64,000 bases of DNA from Pseudomonas wadenswilerensis (lineage in GTDB: Bacteria > Pseudomonadota > Gammaproteobacteria > Pseudomonadales > Pseudomonadaceae): the NCBI RefSeq assembly GCF_900497695.1, contig NZ_UIDD01000012.1:498501-562500 (forward strand), in the 5' to 3' direction. Below the pieces are notes generated by a model. That model was not told the origin of the DNA, searched no databases, and saw only the letters and a list, made by a program, of their open reading frames with translations. Position 1 is the first letter of the stretch, and each line of letters opens with the position of its first letter. The position numbers and the translations under genes are program-made. Of this stretch, positions 8,288 to 18,552 are shown piece after piece.

Positions 8288-8689
8288 TCAGCGAGCGGTG
8301 ATCACCGACAGCTTGGTGATACCCGCACGTTCGATCGAGGCCATGGCCCGTGCCACTTCCCCATAATTCACGCCATCGTCGGCCTGCAGTTGCACGCGCA
8401 GCTCCGGGTCCTTGGCCTTGGCCGCCTGCAGGTTGGTTTCCAGCAGATCGGGCTGGATCTCGTCCTTGTTGATGAACAGCTTGCCGCCACCGTCGATACT
8501 GACCACCAGCGGGTCCTTCTGCTCCACCGGGGCCACGGCCTCGGTCTTGGGCAGGTTGATCGGAATGGCGTTGGTCAGCAGTGGCGCGGTGACGATGAAC
8601 ACCACCAGCAGCACCAGCATCACGTCCACCAGCGGCGTTACGTTGATCTCGCTGAGTACTTCGTCACTGTCCTGGGTCGAGAAGGCCAT
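8288..8689 (-). CDS. exbD: ExbD, energy-transducing biopolymer transport protein
   Basis: Third gene of a TonB-ExbB-ExbD set, 133 residues. It has one N-terminal membrane helix (VDVMLVLLVVFIVTAPL) preceded by the family sequence NVTPLVDVMLVLL; the Asp in this helix carries the proton pathway in ExbD. The rest is the periplasmic domain. The ATG sits 1 nt beyond the exbB stop codon. With ExbB it converts proton motive force into TonB movement. Its position beside a TonB-dependent receptor suggests a dedicated motor. Confidence 0.93.
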   Translation of the reverse strand: MAFSTQDSDEVLSEINVTPLVDVMLVLLVVFIVTAPLLTNAIPINLPKTEAVAPVEQKDPLVVSIDGGGKLFINKDEIQPDLLETNLQAAKAKDPELRVQLQADDGVNYGEVARAMASIERAGITKLSVITAR

Positions 8690-8690
8690 A

Positions 8691-9419
8691 TCAGGATGCC
8701 TCCTTCACTTTCTGGGTGTTCTGGCCGGCTACGGCCTTGTAGGCAGCAGGGTGCACCAGCACCCGGAACGCGCTCTTCTGCGCCAGGCTGTAGAAGTCGT
8801 GGGCAAAGTCATCAAGGTCGGCGGCGGTCAGCTTCAGGCGGCGCAGGAAGTAGTTGTAGACCAGTACCGCCGGCACCGCGACGGCGATACCCACACCGGT
8901 GGCGACCAGCGCCGCACCGATCGGCCCGGCCACGGTTTCCAGGCTCGCCGAGCCTGCGGCGCTGATGCCCTTGAGTGCTTCCATGATCCCCCACACCGTG
9001 CCGAACAGGCCGATGAAGGGCGAGGTGCTGCCGATACTGGCGACTACCGCCAGGCCGGTTTCCAGCGAACGGCGCTCACGAACGATCTGCTGGCGCAGGG
9101 CGCGTTCGAGGCGGTCCTGATGGTTGATCGCCTGGCTCAGGTCACTGGCCTGCTGGCCGGGTTCACCGACAGCAATGGCGGCATAACCGGCCTGGGCGAC
9201 ACGGGCTGCGGCACCGGGTTGTGCATGGCTGAGTTCGGCAGCTGAATCCAGGCTTGAAGCCGCCCAGAACTGTTTGTGGAAGCGTTTGTCCTGGTTCTTC
9301 AGGCGCACGAACTGCACGCCCTTGACCAGGGCCAGGCCCCAGGTGACGACAGAGAAGCCCACCAGCAGCCAGATCACCGCGCTTTCGATGGATTCGAGGG
9401 GGGATGCCAATACAGTCAT
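8691..9419 (-). CDS. exbB: ExbB, MotA/TolQ/ExbB proton channel protein
   Basis: Inner-membrane proton channel subunit, 242 residues from MTVLASPLES. Three hydrophobic helices are visible: residues about 11-30, then the family core ASIGSTSPFIGLFGTVWGIM, then IAVAVPAVLVYNYF. The start is the ATG at 9419; an upstream TTG adds two residues and is less likely. It lies between tonB and exbD on the same strand. Confidence 0.93.
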   Translation of the reverse strand: MTVLASPLESIESAVIWLLVGFSVVTWGLALVKGVQFVRLKNQDKRFHKQFWAASSLDSAAELSHAQPGAAARVAQAGYAAIAVGEPGQQASDLSQAINHQDRLERALRQQIVRERRSLETGLAVVASIGSTSPFIGLFGTVWGIMEALKGISAAGSASLETVAGPIGAALVATGVGIAVAVPAVLVYNYFLRRLKLTAADLDDFAHDFYSLAQKSAFRVLVHPAAYKAVAGQNTQKVKEAS

Positions 9420-9447
9420 GATCAATACTCTCTTCTGTTAGCGCGAA

Positions 9448-10248
9448 TTAGCGGATCTTGAAGTCGATGGGTACGCTGACCCAGCCGTCCTGGGCTACGT
9501 CGCCCTGCTTGGCCGGGACGAAGCTCCAGCGCTTGACCGCCGCCAGGGCGGCGTCGTCGAGTTGCTGGCGGCCACTGCTTTTCTGAATCTGGATATCTCC
9601 CGGCTTGCCGCTGGCCAGCACCTGTACCCGCAACAACACCGTGCCTTCCCAACCGCGACGCTGGGCCAGCGACGGGTACTCCGGCGCCGGGTTCTTCAGG
9701 TACCCGGCGTTGGCCGAAGCCGGCGTCACCGGGGCTGGCGCCGCGGGTGCGGGAGGCGTTGGCGGTGCTGCCGGTTGTGGCGGTGCAGGCGGTTGCTCGA
9801 CAGCCTTGGGCACAGGTTTGGGTACCGGTTTGGGCACAGGTTTAGGCTTGGGCTTGGGTACAGGTTTCGGTGCAGGCTTGGCGGCCAGTTCATCGACGAC
9901 CGGTGGCGGCGGCTCGACCACTGCCGGCGGTGGCGGCGGTGGCGGCTCGACAGCCGGGGTCGCCGGTTGCGAAAACTCGATGGTCATCGGCGGAATTTCC
10001 GGCGGTACCACCGGCAACACCGGGGTTGGCGCCTGGCTGACCCAGTACGCCACCGCTCCGTGCAAGGCCAGGGCAAACACCCCGAGCAGAATTTTCTCCC
10101 GACGGCTCAGCGCGCTTTTCGGTGTGCTTTGCAGGCGCAACTGCGCCAGCGGCAACCGCAGCGGGCGACCGAGGTCGACCAGCTCGCCGCTCGGCGTCTG
10201 GCGCCAAAGCACATCGTGAGCACTGGCGGCGGTCTGGACATTACCCAT
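9448..10248 (-). CDS. tonB: TonB, energy transducer with long N-terminal extension
   Basis: TonB family protein of 266 residues. About 50 cytoplasmic residues precede the membrane helix (ILLGVFALALHGAVAYWVS), as in Pseudomonas TonB1-type proteins. A periplasmic Pro-rich stretch follows, first poly-Pro, then KPxPKP repeats, then Pro/Ala. The C-terminal TonB domain contains YPSLAQRRGWEGTVLLRV and ends in PIDFKIR. It is the first gene of a tonB-exbB-exbD operon, whose upstream region holds a CTTAAA/TTTAAG dyad. The neighbouring receptor (10496-12838) is its likely partner. Confidence 0.93.
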   Translation of the reverse strand: MGNVQTAASAHDVLWRQTPSGELVDLGRPLRLPLAQLRLQSTPKSALSRREKILLGVFALALHGAVAYWVSQAPTPVLPVVPPEIPPMTIEFSQPATPAVEPPPPPPPAVVEPPPPVVDELAAKPAPKPVPKPKPKPVPKPVPKPVPKAVEQPPAPPQPAAPPTPPAPAAPAPVTPASANAGYLKNPAPEYPSLAQRRGWEGTVLLRVQVLASGKPGDIQIQKSSGRQQLDDAALAAVKRWSFVPAKQGDVAQDGWVSVPIDFKIR

Positions 10249-10336
10249 TGATCAACTCCTGGGACGTGAGTGCGTTTCGTCGAAGGCAGGTCAGTTGCCT
10301 TCGCTGGGGTGGATCATCAACTTCTGTTACTTATGT

Positions 10337-10354
10337 CTTAAAGTAATTTTTAAG
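10337..10354. promoter_or_regulatory. AT-rich dyad upstream of tonB
   Basis: CTTAAA (10337-10342) and TTTAAG (10349-10354) form an inverted repeat with a 6-bp spacer, 89 nt before the tonB start codon, in a strongly AT-rich stretch (10315-10385). A very similar but longer repeat lies upstream of oscA (19879-19903). It is a candidate operator or promoter for tonB-exbB-exbD. Confidence 0.4.
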
Positions 10355-10495
10355 GTTATAGATAGAACAAAAACACATATACAAATCAACCGAACCGCTC
10401 TAAGCCGCGCCATTCAAGGGCTGGCGCTAATCACCTGAAACGCCATGCCTCTACGGCATGAAAAATATTCGGCAAAGGCATGGCAAAACGCCGTT

Positions 10496-12838
10496 TCAGA
10501 AGTCGTAGCGGCCAGTTACACCCAAGGTTCGCGGGGTGCCCAGCAGGCCTTCATAGCCGCCGTTGGCCGCGCTCCAGAGGGTGGTGTAGTAAGTCTTGTC
10601 GAAGGCGTTCTTCAGCCACAGCGAGACGTCCCACTGGCCCTGGCCTAGGTCGCCACGCAGGCCGGTGGACAGGTTGACCACGGCATAGCTGGGGATCTGC
10701 GCGAAGTCCGAATCCTCGACCGTACCCACCGCCTTGGAACGGAACGCGTAGCTGGCGGTGACGTAAGGCTGCAGGCCGTTGTCCAGGTCCCACTGGTATT
10801 GGCCATTGGCGTTGGCGATCCATTTCGACGCGCCGACCACTTGATGGCCGCTCAAGTCGCATGCCGCAGGTGCACCCGGTTGCAAGGCGACTTCCGGCGC
10901 GCACGGGGCGTCTTTGTAGGACAGGTACCGAACGTCGTTGTAGGAGCCATTGAGGTTCAGGGTCAGACCGCGCACCGGGATCAGGGTGCTTTCCAGCTCC
11001 ACCCCGCGTGAGCGCACGGAGCCGGCGTTGGTCAGGTATTGCACGCGGTTGGCGTCGTCGTAGGCGTTGGTCTGGTAGCCGTGCACCTCAGTCCAGAACA
11101 GGTTGGCGTTGAGCTGCAGACGGCGGTCCCAAAGGGTGCTCTTCAAGCCCAGCTCGGCGTTATTGGCGCGCTCGGTGCCGATCAGCAGCGAGTCGGCACC
11201 CGCCACCGGCGCCGTGCCCACCGCCAGGTTGACGCCACCGGACTTCTCGCCGTGGGACAAAGTGGCATAGCCGAGCAGGTCATCGGTGAAGCGATAACTC
11301 AGGTTGAGCAAGCCCGAAGGGCTGGTGCTGTACTGGTTGAGGTCGCCGGAATCATAGGCGCCAACCCGGCCCTGGCGCGCGGTTGCCGCAGCGCCTGCAA
11401 CCGCTGCACCACCCACCGGCGCGGCGCGATCGACCCAGGCGCTTTTCTCTTCATAGGTGCCGCGCACCCCGGCGGTGAAGTCCAGACGCTCGGTGAGGTG
11501 CCAGGTGCCCTGGGCGAACAGGGCGAAGCTGTCGGTCTCGATATGCCCCTTGCCGACACTGCTGACGTTGGCCAATGCGCCGGCCGGCGTGCCGTTCCAG
11601 ATATCGGCCTGCGGACCGTAATGAACGAAGGATTTGTTATCCAGATCCGAGCCGAAGTAGTAGGCACCGATTACATAGTCAAAGAAGCCGCCAGTGGGCG
11701 AGGCCAGGCGAAATTCCTGCGAGTACTGTTTATCGCGCACCGAGACCCCGGCGTTGTAGGCCGCCGGTACGTTAAGGCCATCGTCGTTGCGCGGGGTGAA
11801 GTCCCACCAGCGGTAGGAGCTCACCGAGGTCAGGGTGAAGTCGTTGGCCAGGGTCCAGTTGGCTTCCAGCGAAGTACCGCCCTGGAACACCGTGACCTGC
11901 TGATCGTCATCGAGATTGACCTTGCGCTTGCTGCCATCGACCAGCGTCGCCCCGGCCGCCTGGGCCCGCGCTTCATAGCGGTTGACGCCATTGATGGTCG
12001 GCCCGGTGCTGTACAGCAGGCGGGTGCCGGCGCTGGAATCCTCTTCGTTGTAGTCGCCGATCCAGCGCAGGTTGAACTGCTCGTTGGGCTTGTACAAAAG
12101 TTGGCCGCGAAAGCCCTGGCGCGAACCGCCGTTGAGGGTGTGGCCGTCGAACTCGTTCTTGATGTCGCCGTCGTTGCGCGTGCGGTAGGCCGAAATGCGC
12201 CCGGCCAGGGTCTCGCTCAAGGGCCCGGACAGGGTGCCCTTGGTCTGGAAGTAGCCATCCTCGCCCACCGAGGTTTCGATGCTGCGCTCGGGGGTGAAGC
12301 TCGGCGCACGGGTGCTGATGTTGATCACCCCGGCGGTGGTGTTCTTGCCGAACAGCGTGCCTTGCGGGCCACGCAGCACTTCCAGTTGCTCGATGTCCAT
12401 GAGGTCGAACACCGCCATGCCCGGGCGGCCGAGGTAGACGTTGTCCAGGTACAGGCCAACGCTGCCTTCCAGGCCATCACTGGCCGGGTTGTTGCCAAGA
12501 CCGCGAATCGACACGCTGGACTGGCGCGCATGCATGTAAGCGACGTTGACGCTGGGCACCAGTTGCTGCAGGTCCTGGATGCGATAGACCCGCTGGCTTT
12601 CCAGGGCCTGGCCGTCGAGCACGCTGATCGGCGTCGGCACGCTCTGCGCGCTCTCTTCGCGGCGCCGGGCGGTGACGGTGACGGTCTTGAGCTGACTGTC
12701 GCTGGCCTTGACCTCAGGCTTTACCGATTCTGCGGCCTGGGCCGGCAACCAGTGGGCGCTACCAGCCAGCAGCAAGGCCAGGGGCAGGCGCTGGAGCCGC
12801 CGTGAAGACAAGGGTGCAGCGCGAAGGGTCGGGCTCAT
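10496..12838 (-). CDS. TonB-dependent outer-membrane receptor (SftP-like by context)
   Basis: TonB-dependent receptor of 780 residues. A signal peptide ends near AQAAES, then a TonB-box region (LKTVTVTARRR), the plug domain with VEVLRGPQGTLFGKNTTAGVI-type sequence, and a beta-barrel ending in TLGVTGRYDF with a terminal aromatic. It is divergent from a LysR gene and adjacent to tonB-exbBD and a sulfatase gene. This arrangement resembles the sftR-sftP locus for sulphate-ester use in P. putida S-313, so a sulphate-ester substrate is likely; that is inference from context. A siderophore or other ligand cannot be excluded from the sequence. Confidence 0.9.
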   Translation of the reverse strand: MSPTLRAAPLSSRRLQRLPLALLLAGSAHWLPAQAAESVKPEVKASDSQLKTVTVTARRREESAQSVPTPISVLDGQALESQRVYRIQDLQQLVPSVNVAYMHARQSSVSIRGLGNNPASDGLEGSVGLYLDNVYLGRPGMAVFDLMDIEQLEVLRGPQGTLFGKNTTAGVINISTRAPSFTPERSIETSVGEDGYFQTKGTLSGPLSETLAGRISAYRTRNDGDIKNEFDGHTLNGGSRQGFRGQLLYKPNEQFNLRWIGDYNEEDSSAGTRLLYSTGPTINGVNRYEARAQAAGATLVDGSKRKVNLDDDQQVTVFQGGTSLEANWTLANDFTLTSVSSYRWWDFTPRNDDGLNVPAAYNAGVSVRDKQYSQEFRLASPTGGFFDYVIGAYYFGSDLDNKSFVHYGPQADIWNGTPAGALANVSSVGKGHIETDSFALFAQGTWHLTERLDFTAGVRGTYEEKSAWVDRAAPVGGAAVAGAAATARQGRVGAYDSGDLNQYSTSPSGLLNLSYRFTDDLLGYATLSHGEKSGGVNLAVGTAPVAGADSLLIGTERANNAELGLKSTLWDRRLQLNANLFWTEVHGYQTNAYDDANRVQYLTNAGSVRSRGVELESTLIPVRGLTLNLNGSYNDVRYLSYKDAPCAPEVALQPGAPAACDLSGHQVVGASKWIANANGQYQWDLDNGLQPYVTASYAFRSKAVGTVEDSDFAQIPSYAVVNLSTGLRGDLGQGQWDVSLWLKNAFDKTYYTTLWSAANGGYEGLLGTPRTLGVTGRYDF

Positions 12839-12852
12839 GGGCGGCTCCTGGC

Positions 12853-12872
12853 AAAGGAATTTATATTCCTTT
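12853..12872. promoter_or_regulatory. 8-bp dyad before the receptor gene
   Basis: AAAGGAAT, TTAT, ATTCCTTT is a perfect inverted repeat ending 14 nt from the receptor start codon, in the 144-nt AT-rich interval shared with the divergent LysR gene. It overlaps the likely 5' leader, so it could be an operator or a small leader hairpin. Confidence 0.4.
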
Positions 12873-12982
12873 CAGTTATTTATTTATGATTCGACATACA
12901 TTTACTGCATAAGAGATTGCCTTTATAAGGAGTGCACCAGAGGCAGAGCAAATGCATTTGCCCGATACTTTTTATGTGAAAA

Positions 12983-13933
12983 ATGCATATAGATCTGCGC
13001 CAACTCCGCCACCTGATCGCCCTCGCCGAGCACCGCAGCTTCGTCGCCGCGGCGACCGCGGTGAACCTCTCGCAATCAGCCTTCAGCCGTAGCATCCAGG
13101 CCCTGGAGCACAGTGCCGGCTGCCAGTTGGTGGACCGCTCGCACAAGGAATTGCCGCCGACCAAGCAAGGCCTGGTGGTGCTCGAACACGCGCGGCGGCT
13201 GATCAGCGGCGCGCGCCAGCTGAGCAACGAGATCAGCCAGTTCAATGGTCTGGAGGCAGGCGAGCTGCGTTTCGGCTGCGGTCCCGCGCCCGCAGCGGGC
13301 TTGGTACCACGGGCGATTGGCGGGTTCATCGGCCGCTACCCCAAGGCACGAGTGCAGTTTCAGGTCGATGACTGGCAAAGCCTGAACAAGCGCCTGCTGG
13401 CCGAGGAGTTCGAGTTCTTCGTCGCCGACACCCGTAACTTCGAAGCCGATCCGCAGTACCAGACCCTGCGCCTGCGCCCACGGCGCTGGCACTTCTGCTG
13501 CCGTGCCGGGCATCCGCTGGCGGCGCTGCCCAGCGTCAGCGCCGAGCAGCTGTTGCAGTACCCCTTGGCCGTCACCTTGCGCCCGCCAAACCTGCGCAAG
13601 GTGATCGCCGACCTGAGCGGCCGCCCGGATTTCGTCGCCAATGTCGAATGCGAAAACAGCTACAGCCTGCTCGGTGTAGTGCTCAACTCCGATGCCATCG
13701 GCATCTGCGGCTCGTACAGCGATGCCCTGCACAATGCCGCCGGCAAGTTGCTGCGGCTGAGCATCGACGGGCTGGCTGACGACTGCGAAGAGCTCTACAC
13801 CCGCTATGGCATCGTCAGCCAGGCGCGCCTGCGCCTGTCGCCGCTGGCCGAGGCGATGATCGAGCAGATCATCCTCACCGACCAGGCCGACCGTGCCCTG
13901 GATGCCTGCAACCTGGAGCAGCTGGCGATCTGA
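12983..13933 (+). CDS. LysR-family transcriptional regulator (SftR-like by context)
   Basis: LysR-type regulator of 316 residues. The N-terminal winged helix-turn-helix is clear (LRQLRHLIALAEHRSF, then AATAVNLSQSAFSRSIQALE), and the co-inducer domain covers about residues 90-300. It is divergent from the TonB-dependent receptor and upstream of the sulfatase gene by 100 nt. The layout matches SftR, a LysR regulator of sulphate-ester metabolism in P. putida S-313, but I cannot confirm orthology. The shared upstream interval is AT-rich and holds the dyad at 12853-12872. Confidence 0.92.
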   Translation: MHIDLRQLRHLIALAEHRSFVAAATAVNLSQSAFSRSIQALEHSAGCQLVDRSHKELPPTKQGLVVLEHARRLISGARQLSNEISQFNGLEAGELRFGCGPAPAAGLVPRAIGGFIGRYPKARVQFQVDDWQSLNKRLLAEEFEFFVADTRNFEADPQYQTLRLRPRRWHFCCRAGHPLAALPSVSAEQLLQYPLAVTLRPPNLRKVIADLSGRPDFVANVECENSYSLLGVVLNSDAIGICGSYSDALHNAAGKLLRLSIDGLADDCEELYTRYGIVSQARLRLSPLAEAMIEQIILTDQADRALDACNLEQLAI

Positions 13934-14033
13934 GCCATTGCGCGGCATGCATCGCCAGCATTCGCCAAATGCGCTTGTGATGCGCGCCCCGGGCGGCGAA
14001 AACAGTCACCTGAAATTCGCTCAGGTGACTGCC

Positions 14034-15641
14034 ATGCCCCACCCCACTGCCGTGCGCAACGTGCTGTACATCATGTGCGACCAACTGCGTCGCGATTACC
14101 TCTCGTGCTACGGCCACCGCCACCTGCACACGCCGAACATCGACCGCCTGGCCGCCGCCGGGGTGCGCTTCAGCCGCGCCTATACCCAAGGCACCATCTG
14201 CGGCCCGTCGAGGATGTCGGCCTACACCGGACGTTACGTCAGCAGCCATCAGGTGGCCTGGAACGGCGTGCCGCTGCCGCTGGATGAACTGACCCTCGGT
14301 GACTACCTGCGGCCCGCCGGAGTTCGCGCCGCGCTGGTGGGCAAGACCCACGCCACGCCGAACCAGGAAGCCTTGCAACAACTGGCCATCGACCCGCTCG
14401 GGAGCATGGCCGAACAACTCAACGAGGTGGGTTTCGAGCCCGTTGCCCGTCACGACGGGATCTTCCCCGACGATCCGCTGTTCGCCGACAAACGCGAAAG
14501 CGCGCCCTACACCCGCTACCTGCGCGACCACGGCTTTGCCGGCGACAACCCCTGGCACAGCTGGGCCAATGCCGCCGAAGGCGACGACGGTGAAATCCTC
14601 AGCGGCTGGCACATGCGCAACGCCGACCTGCCCACGCGCCTGCCCGAGCAGCATTCGGAGACGGTCTACACCACCGACCGCGCCATCGACTTCATCCAGG
14701 CCCAGGGCGAGCAGCCCTGGTGCCTGCACCTGTCGTACATCAAGCCGCACTGGCCCTACATCGCCCCCGCGCCGTACCACGCGTTGTACCGCGCCAGCCA
14801 GGTGCAGGCAGCCATACCCGTTCAGCAAGACAACAATCACCCGGTGTATGCCGCGTTCCGCCAGCACCAGGAAAGCCTCAACTTCTCTCGCGAAGAAGTG
14901 CGCCTGAAAGTGATCCCCACCTACATGGGCCTGATCAAACAAATCGACGACCAGCTCGGGCGCCTGCTCGATGTGTTGCAAAGCAATGGGCGCTGGGATG
15001 ACACGCTGATCGTGTTCACCAGCGATCACGGCGATTTCCTCGGCGACCACGGCCTGGGCGAAAAGGAGTTTCTCCTCGAGCCGGCGGTGGGTGTGCCACT
15101 GATCGTGCGTGATCCGCGCGCGGCGGCCGATGTCAGCCGGGGCACGGTGGATGAGCGCTTGGTGGAAACCATCGATGCGCTGCCGACCTTTCTCGACGCG
15201 CTAGGGCTGCCGAGTGCCGAGCATCGGCTGGAGGGGCGCTCGTTGATCCCTTTGTTGCATGGCACGGCCAGCGACTGGCGTCACTACGCCATCGCCGAGT
15301 ACGACTATGCCTTCCAGGCCCCGGCCCGTGAGCGCCTGGGCCAGCCAATCGACCGTTGCCGGATGACCATGGTGCGCAGCGAGCGCTGGAAGTACCTGGC
15401 CTATGACGGCTTTCGCGCGCAGCTGTTCGACCTGCTCAATGACCCGCAGGAGTTGCACGACCTGGGCGCGGATCCGGCCTATGCGGATGTGCGCGAGACG
15501 CACCAGGGCTACTTGTTCGAATGGCTGAGGGGCTTGAAGCGGCGGACCACCATCAGCCATGCCGAAATCGAGCGGCGTGGGCAGTGGTTTCGTTATGGCG
15601 AGCCGCGGGAGGATAGCGTGGTGAAGATTGGGGTGTGGTGA
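14034..15641 (+). CDS. Sulfatase / phosphonate-monoester-hydrolase family protein
   Basis: Alkaline-phosphatase superfamily sulfatase, 535 residues from MPHPTAVRN. The formylglycine motif C-x-P-S-R is present as ICGPSRMSAYTGR near residue 57, so the enzyme needs Cys-to-formylglycine maturation. Metal ligands are visible in IMCDQLRRD and SDHGDFLGDHG. No signal peptide is seen, so it is probably cytoplasmic. The in-frame region upstream of 14034 overlaps the end of the LysR gene and lacks family similarity. It likely releases sulphate from an organic sulphate ester imported nearby. Phosphonate monoester hydrolases share the same motifs and are an alternative. Confidence 0.9.
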   Translation: MPHPTAVRNVLYIMCDQLRRDYLSCYGHRHLHTPNIDRLAAAGVRFSRAYTQGTICGPSRMSAYTGRYVSSHQVAWNGVPLPLDELTLGDYLRPAGVRAALVGKTHATPNQEALQQLAIDPLGSMAEQLNEVGFEPVARHDGIFPDDPLFADKRESAPYTRYLRDHGFAGDNPWHSWANAAEGDDGEILSGWHMRNADLPTRLPEQHSETVYTTDRAIDFIQAQGEQPWCLHLSYIKPHWPYIAPAPYHALYRASQVQAAIPVQQDNNHPVYAAFRQHQESLNFSREEVRLKVIPTYMGLIKQIDDQLGRLLDVLQSNGRWDDTLIVFTSDHGDFLGDHGLGEKEFLLEPAVGVPLIVRDPRAAADVSRGTVDERLVETIDALPTFLDALGLPSAEHRLEGRSLIPLLHGTASDWRHYAIAEYDYAFQAPARERLGQPIDRCRMTMVRSERWKYLAYDGFRAQLFDLLNDPQELHDLGADPAYADVRETHQGYLFEWLRGLKRRTTISHAEIERRGQWFRYGEPREDSVVKIGVW

Positions 15642-15648
15642 GGTTCAG

Positions 15649-15756
15649 GGGCCGCTACGCGCCCCATCGCCGGCAAGGCCGGCTCCCACGGTGGTCGGTG
15701 TGATGCTGACTTGTGTGGGAGCTGGCCTTGCCGGCGATGGGCTGCAAAGCAGCCCC
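15649..15756. repeat. REP pair
   Basis: Two inverted REP units between the convergent sulfatase and cysA genes: CATCGCCGGCAAGGCCGGC on one side and the complementary TGTGGGAGC..GCCGGCGATG unit on the other. Confidence 0.75.
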
Positions 15757-15765
15757 GGCTCATGA

Positions 15766-16755
<990 letters not shown>

Positions 16756-16758
16756 GAA

Positions 16759-17631
16759 TTATTCCTCCGCCGCGTTATGGCGCAGACGGTTAATACGGGA
16801 CTCGCTCCACTGCTTGAGCAGCAGGATGAAGAGCGCCAGGATCAGCAACAGGCTGGCGACGCTGAAGGCCGCAACGTGGTTGTATTCGTTGTAGAGGATC
16901 TCGACGTGCAGCGGCAAGGTGTTGGTCACCCCGCGAATATGCCCGGACACCACTGACACCGCACCGAACTCACCCATCGCCCGCGCGGTACACAGCACCA
17001 CGCCGTAGATCAGGCCCCATTTGATGTTGGGCAGGGTCACGTGCCAGAACATCTGCCAGCCGTTGGCACCGAGCAGGCGCGCAGCCTCCTCTTCCTGGGT
17101 GCCCTGCTCCTGCATCAGCGGGATCAGTTCACGGGCCACGAACGGCACGGTGACGAAGATGGTCGCCAGGACGATGCCCGGCAAGGCGAAGACAATCTGG
17201 ATGTCGTGATCCTGCAGCCACGGCCCGAACAGGCCCTGGGCGCCGAACATCAGCACGTAGACCAGACCTGCGATCACCGGCGACACCGAGAACGGCAGGT
17301 CGATGAGCGTGACCAGGATGCTCTTGCCACGGAAGTTGTACTTGCTCACGCACCAGGCGGCGCTGACGCCGAACACCAGGTTCAGCGGCACCGAGATGGC
17401 CACGGCGATCAGGGTCAGCTTCAGCGCCGACAAGGCGTCGGGCTCGAAGATCGCCTCGAAGAACGTGCCCAGGCCCATTTTCAGGCCCTGGGACACCACG
17501 ATCACCAGCGGCAGCAGCAGGAACAGGGCGAAAATCAACCAGCCAAGGCTGATCAGGATACGCCGTGAAGTGGCGCTGCCACGGCGGGCGGCATTGGCCG
17601 AAGCGGCCGCGCCAATAGAGTTCGCAGACAT
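16759..17631 (-). CDS. cysW: CysW, sulfate/thiosulfate ABC transporter permease
   Basis: Inner-membrane permease of the sulfate importer, 290 residues from MSANSIGAA. About six hydrophobic helices and the cytoplasmic EAA-type loop (EEEAARLLGANGWQMFWHVTLP) are visible. The ATG at 17631 follows GGAGG at good spacing; an in-frame TTG six codons upstream is less likely. It lies between cysT and cysA. Confidence 0.95.
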   Translation of the reverse strand: MSANSIGAAASANAARRGSATSRRILISLGWLIFALFLLLPLVIVVSQGLKMGLGTFFEAIFEPDALSALKLTLIAVAISVPLNLVFGVSAAWCVSKYNFRGKSILVTLIDLPFSVSPVIAGLVYVLMFGAQGLFGPWLQDHDIQIVFALPGIVLATIFVTVPFVARELIPLMQEQGTQEEEAARLLGANGWQMFWHVTLPNIKWGLIYGVVLCTARAMGEFGAVSVVSGHIRGVTNTLPLHVEILYNEYNHVAAFSVASLLLILALFILLLKQWSESRINRLRHNAAEE

Positions 17632-17645
17632 GGACGTGGCCTCCT

Positions 17646-18464
17646 TCAAGGGGTTTCGATGCGCCGCTGCAGCAAGTTGATCAGCAGCAACAGGATGAAG
17701 GAAACCACCAGCATCAACACGCCGATAGCGGTGGCGCCGGTGTAGTCGTACTGGTCGAGCTTGACCATGATCAGCAGCGGCAGGATCTCGGTCTTCATCG
17801 GCATGTTGCCGGCGATGAAGATCACCGAGCCGTACTCGCCAACGCCACGGGCAAAGGCCAGGGCAAAACCCGTCAGCCAGGCCGGCAACAGCGCTGGCGC
17901 CAGTACGTAGCGAAACACCTGCAGCGGCTTGGCCCCCAGGCAGGCGGCAGCTTCTTCGACTTCACGGGGAATGTCGGCCAGCACCGGCTGCACCGTACGC
18001 ACCACGAACGGCAAGGTCACGAAGGTCAGCGCCAGGGTGATGCCCAGCGGGGTGTAGGCGATCTTGAAGCCCAGGTCGGTGGCGAACTGGCCGACCAGGC
18101 CGGCCGGTGCGTACAGCGCGGTCAGGGCGATACCGGCAACGGCCGTGGGCAGGGCGAACGGCAGGTCGATCATCGCATCGATGATCTTGCGTCCGGGGAA
18201 GGTATAGCGCACCAGCACCCAGGCCAGCAGGGTGCCGATGATGCCGTTGATGATGGCCGCGTAGAGGGCAGTGCCGAAGCTCAGCTTGAGCGCCGCGAGC
18301 ACCCGCGGTGCACTGACGATGGCCCAGAACTGCTCCCAGGTGAGCTGGGCGGCATGTATGAACATGGCGGCCAGCGGTATCAGCACAATCAGGCTGAGGT
18401 ACACCAAGGTGTAGCCCAGCGTCAGCCCGAAGCCGGGTATGACGGGGGAAATACGACGTGACAT
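17646..18464 (-). CDS. cysT: CysT (CysU), sulfate/thiosulfate ABC transporter permease
   Basis: Inner-membrane permease of the sulfate importer, 272 residues, partner of CysW. The EAA loop reads EVEEAAACLGAKPLQVFRYVLAP. Hydrophobic helices fill most of the chain, starting with LGYTLVYLSLIVLIPLAAMF. It follows sbp by 88 nt and ends 14 nt before cysW. Confidence 0.95.
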   Translation of the reverse strand: MSRRISPVIPGFGLTLGYTLVYLSLIVLIPLAAMFIHAAQLTWEQFWAIVSAPRVLAALKLSFGTALYAAIINGIIGTLLAWVLVRYTFPGRKIIDAMIDLPFALPTAVAGIALTALYAPAGLVGQFATDLGFKIAYTPLGITLALTFVTLPFVVRTVQPVLADIPREVEEAAACLGAKPLQVFRYVLAPALLPAWLTGFALAFARGVGEYGSVIFIAGNMPMKTEILPLLIMVKLDQYDYTGATAIGVLMLVVSFILLLLINLLQRRIETP

Positions 18465-18552
18465 AAAGGTCCCTGGTTGAACGCACGAAGCCCGGGACGA
18501 ATCCCGGGCCCATGCTGGCTACTGAACGGCGATTATCCTGACGGGCATTGCA

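Noticed and set aside
11039..12805. 588-codon open frame opposite the TonB-dependent receptor
   Set aside because: The receptor on the other strand has clear signal peptide, plug and barrel motifs; the antisense frame has no recognisable domain.
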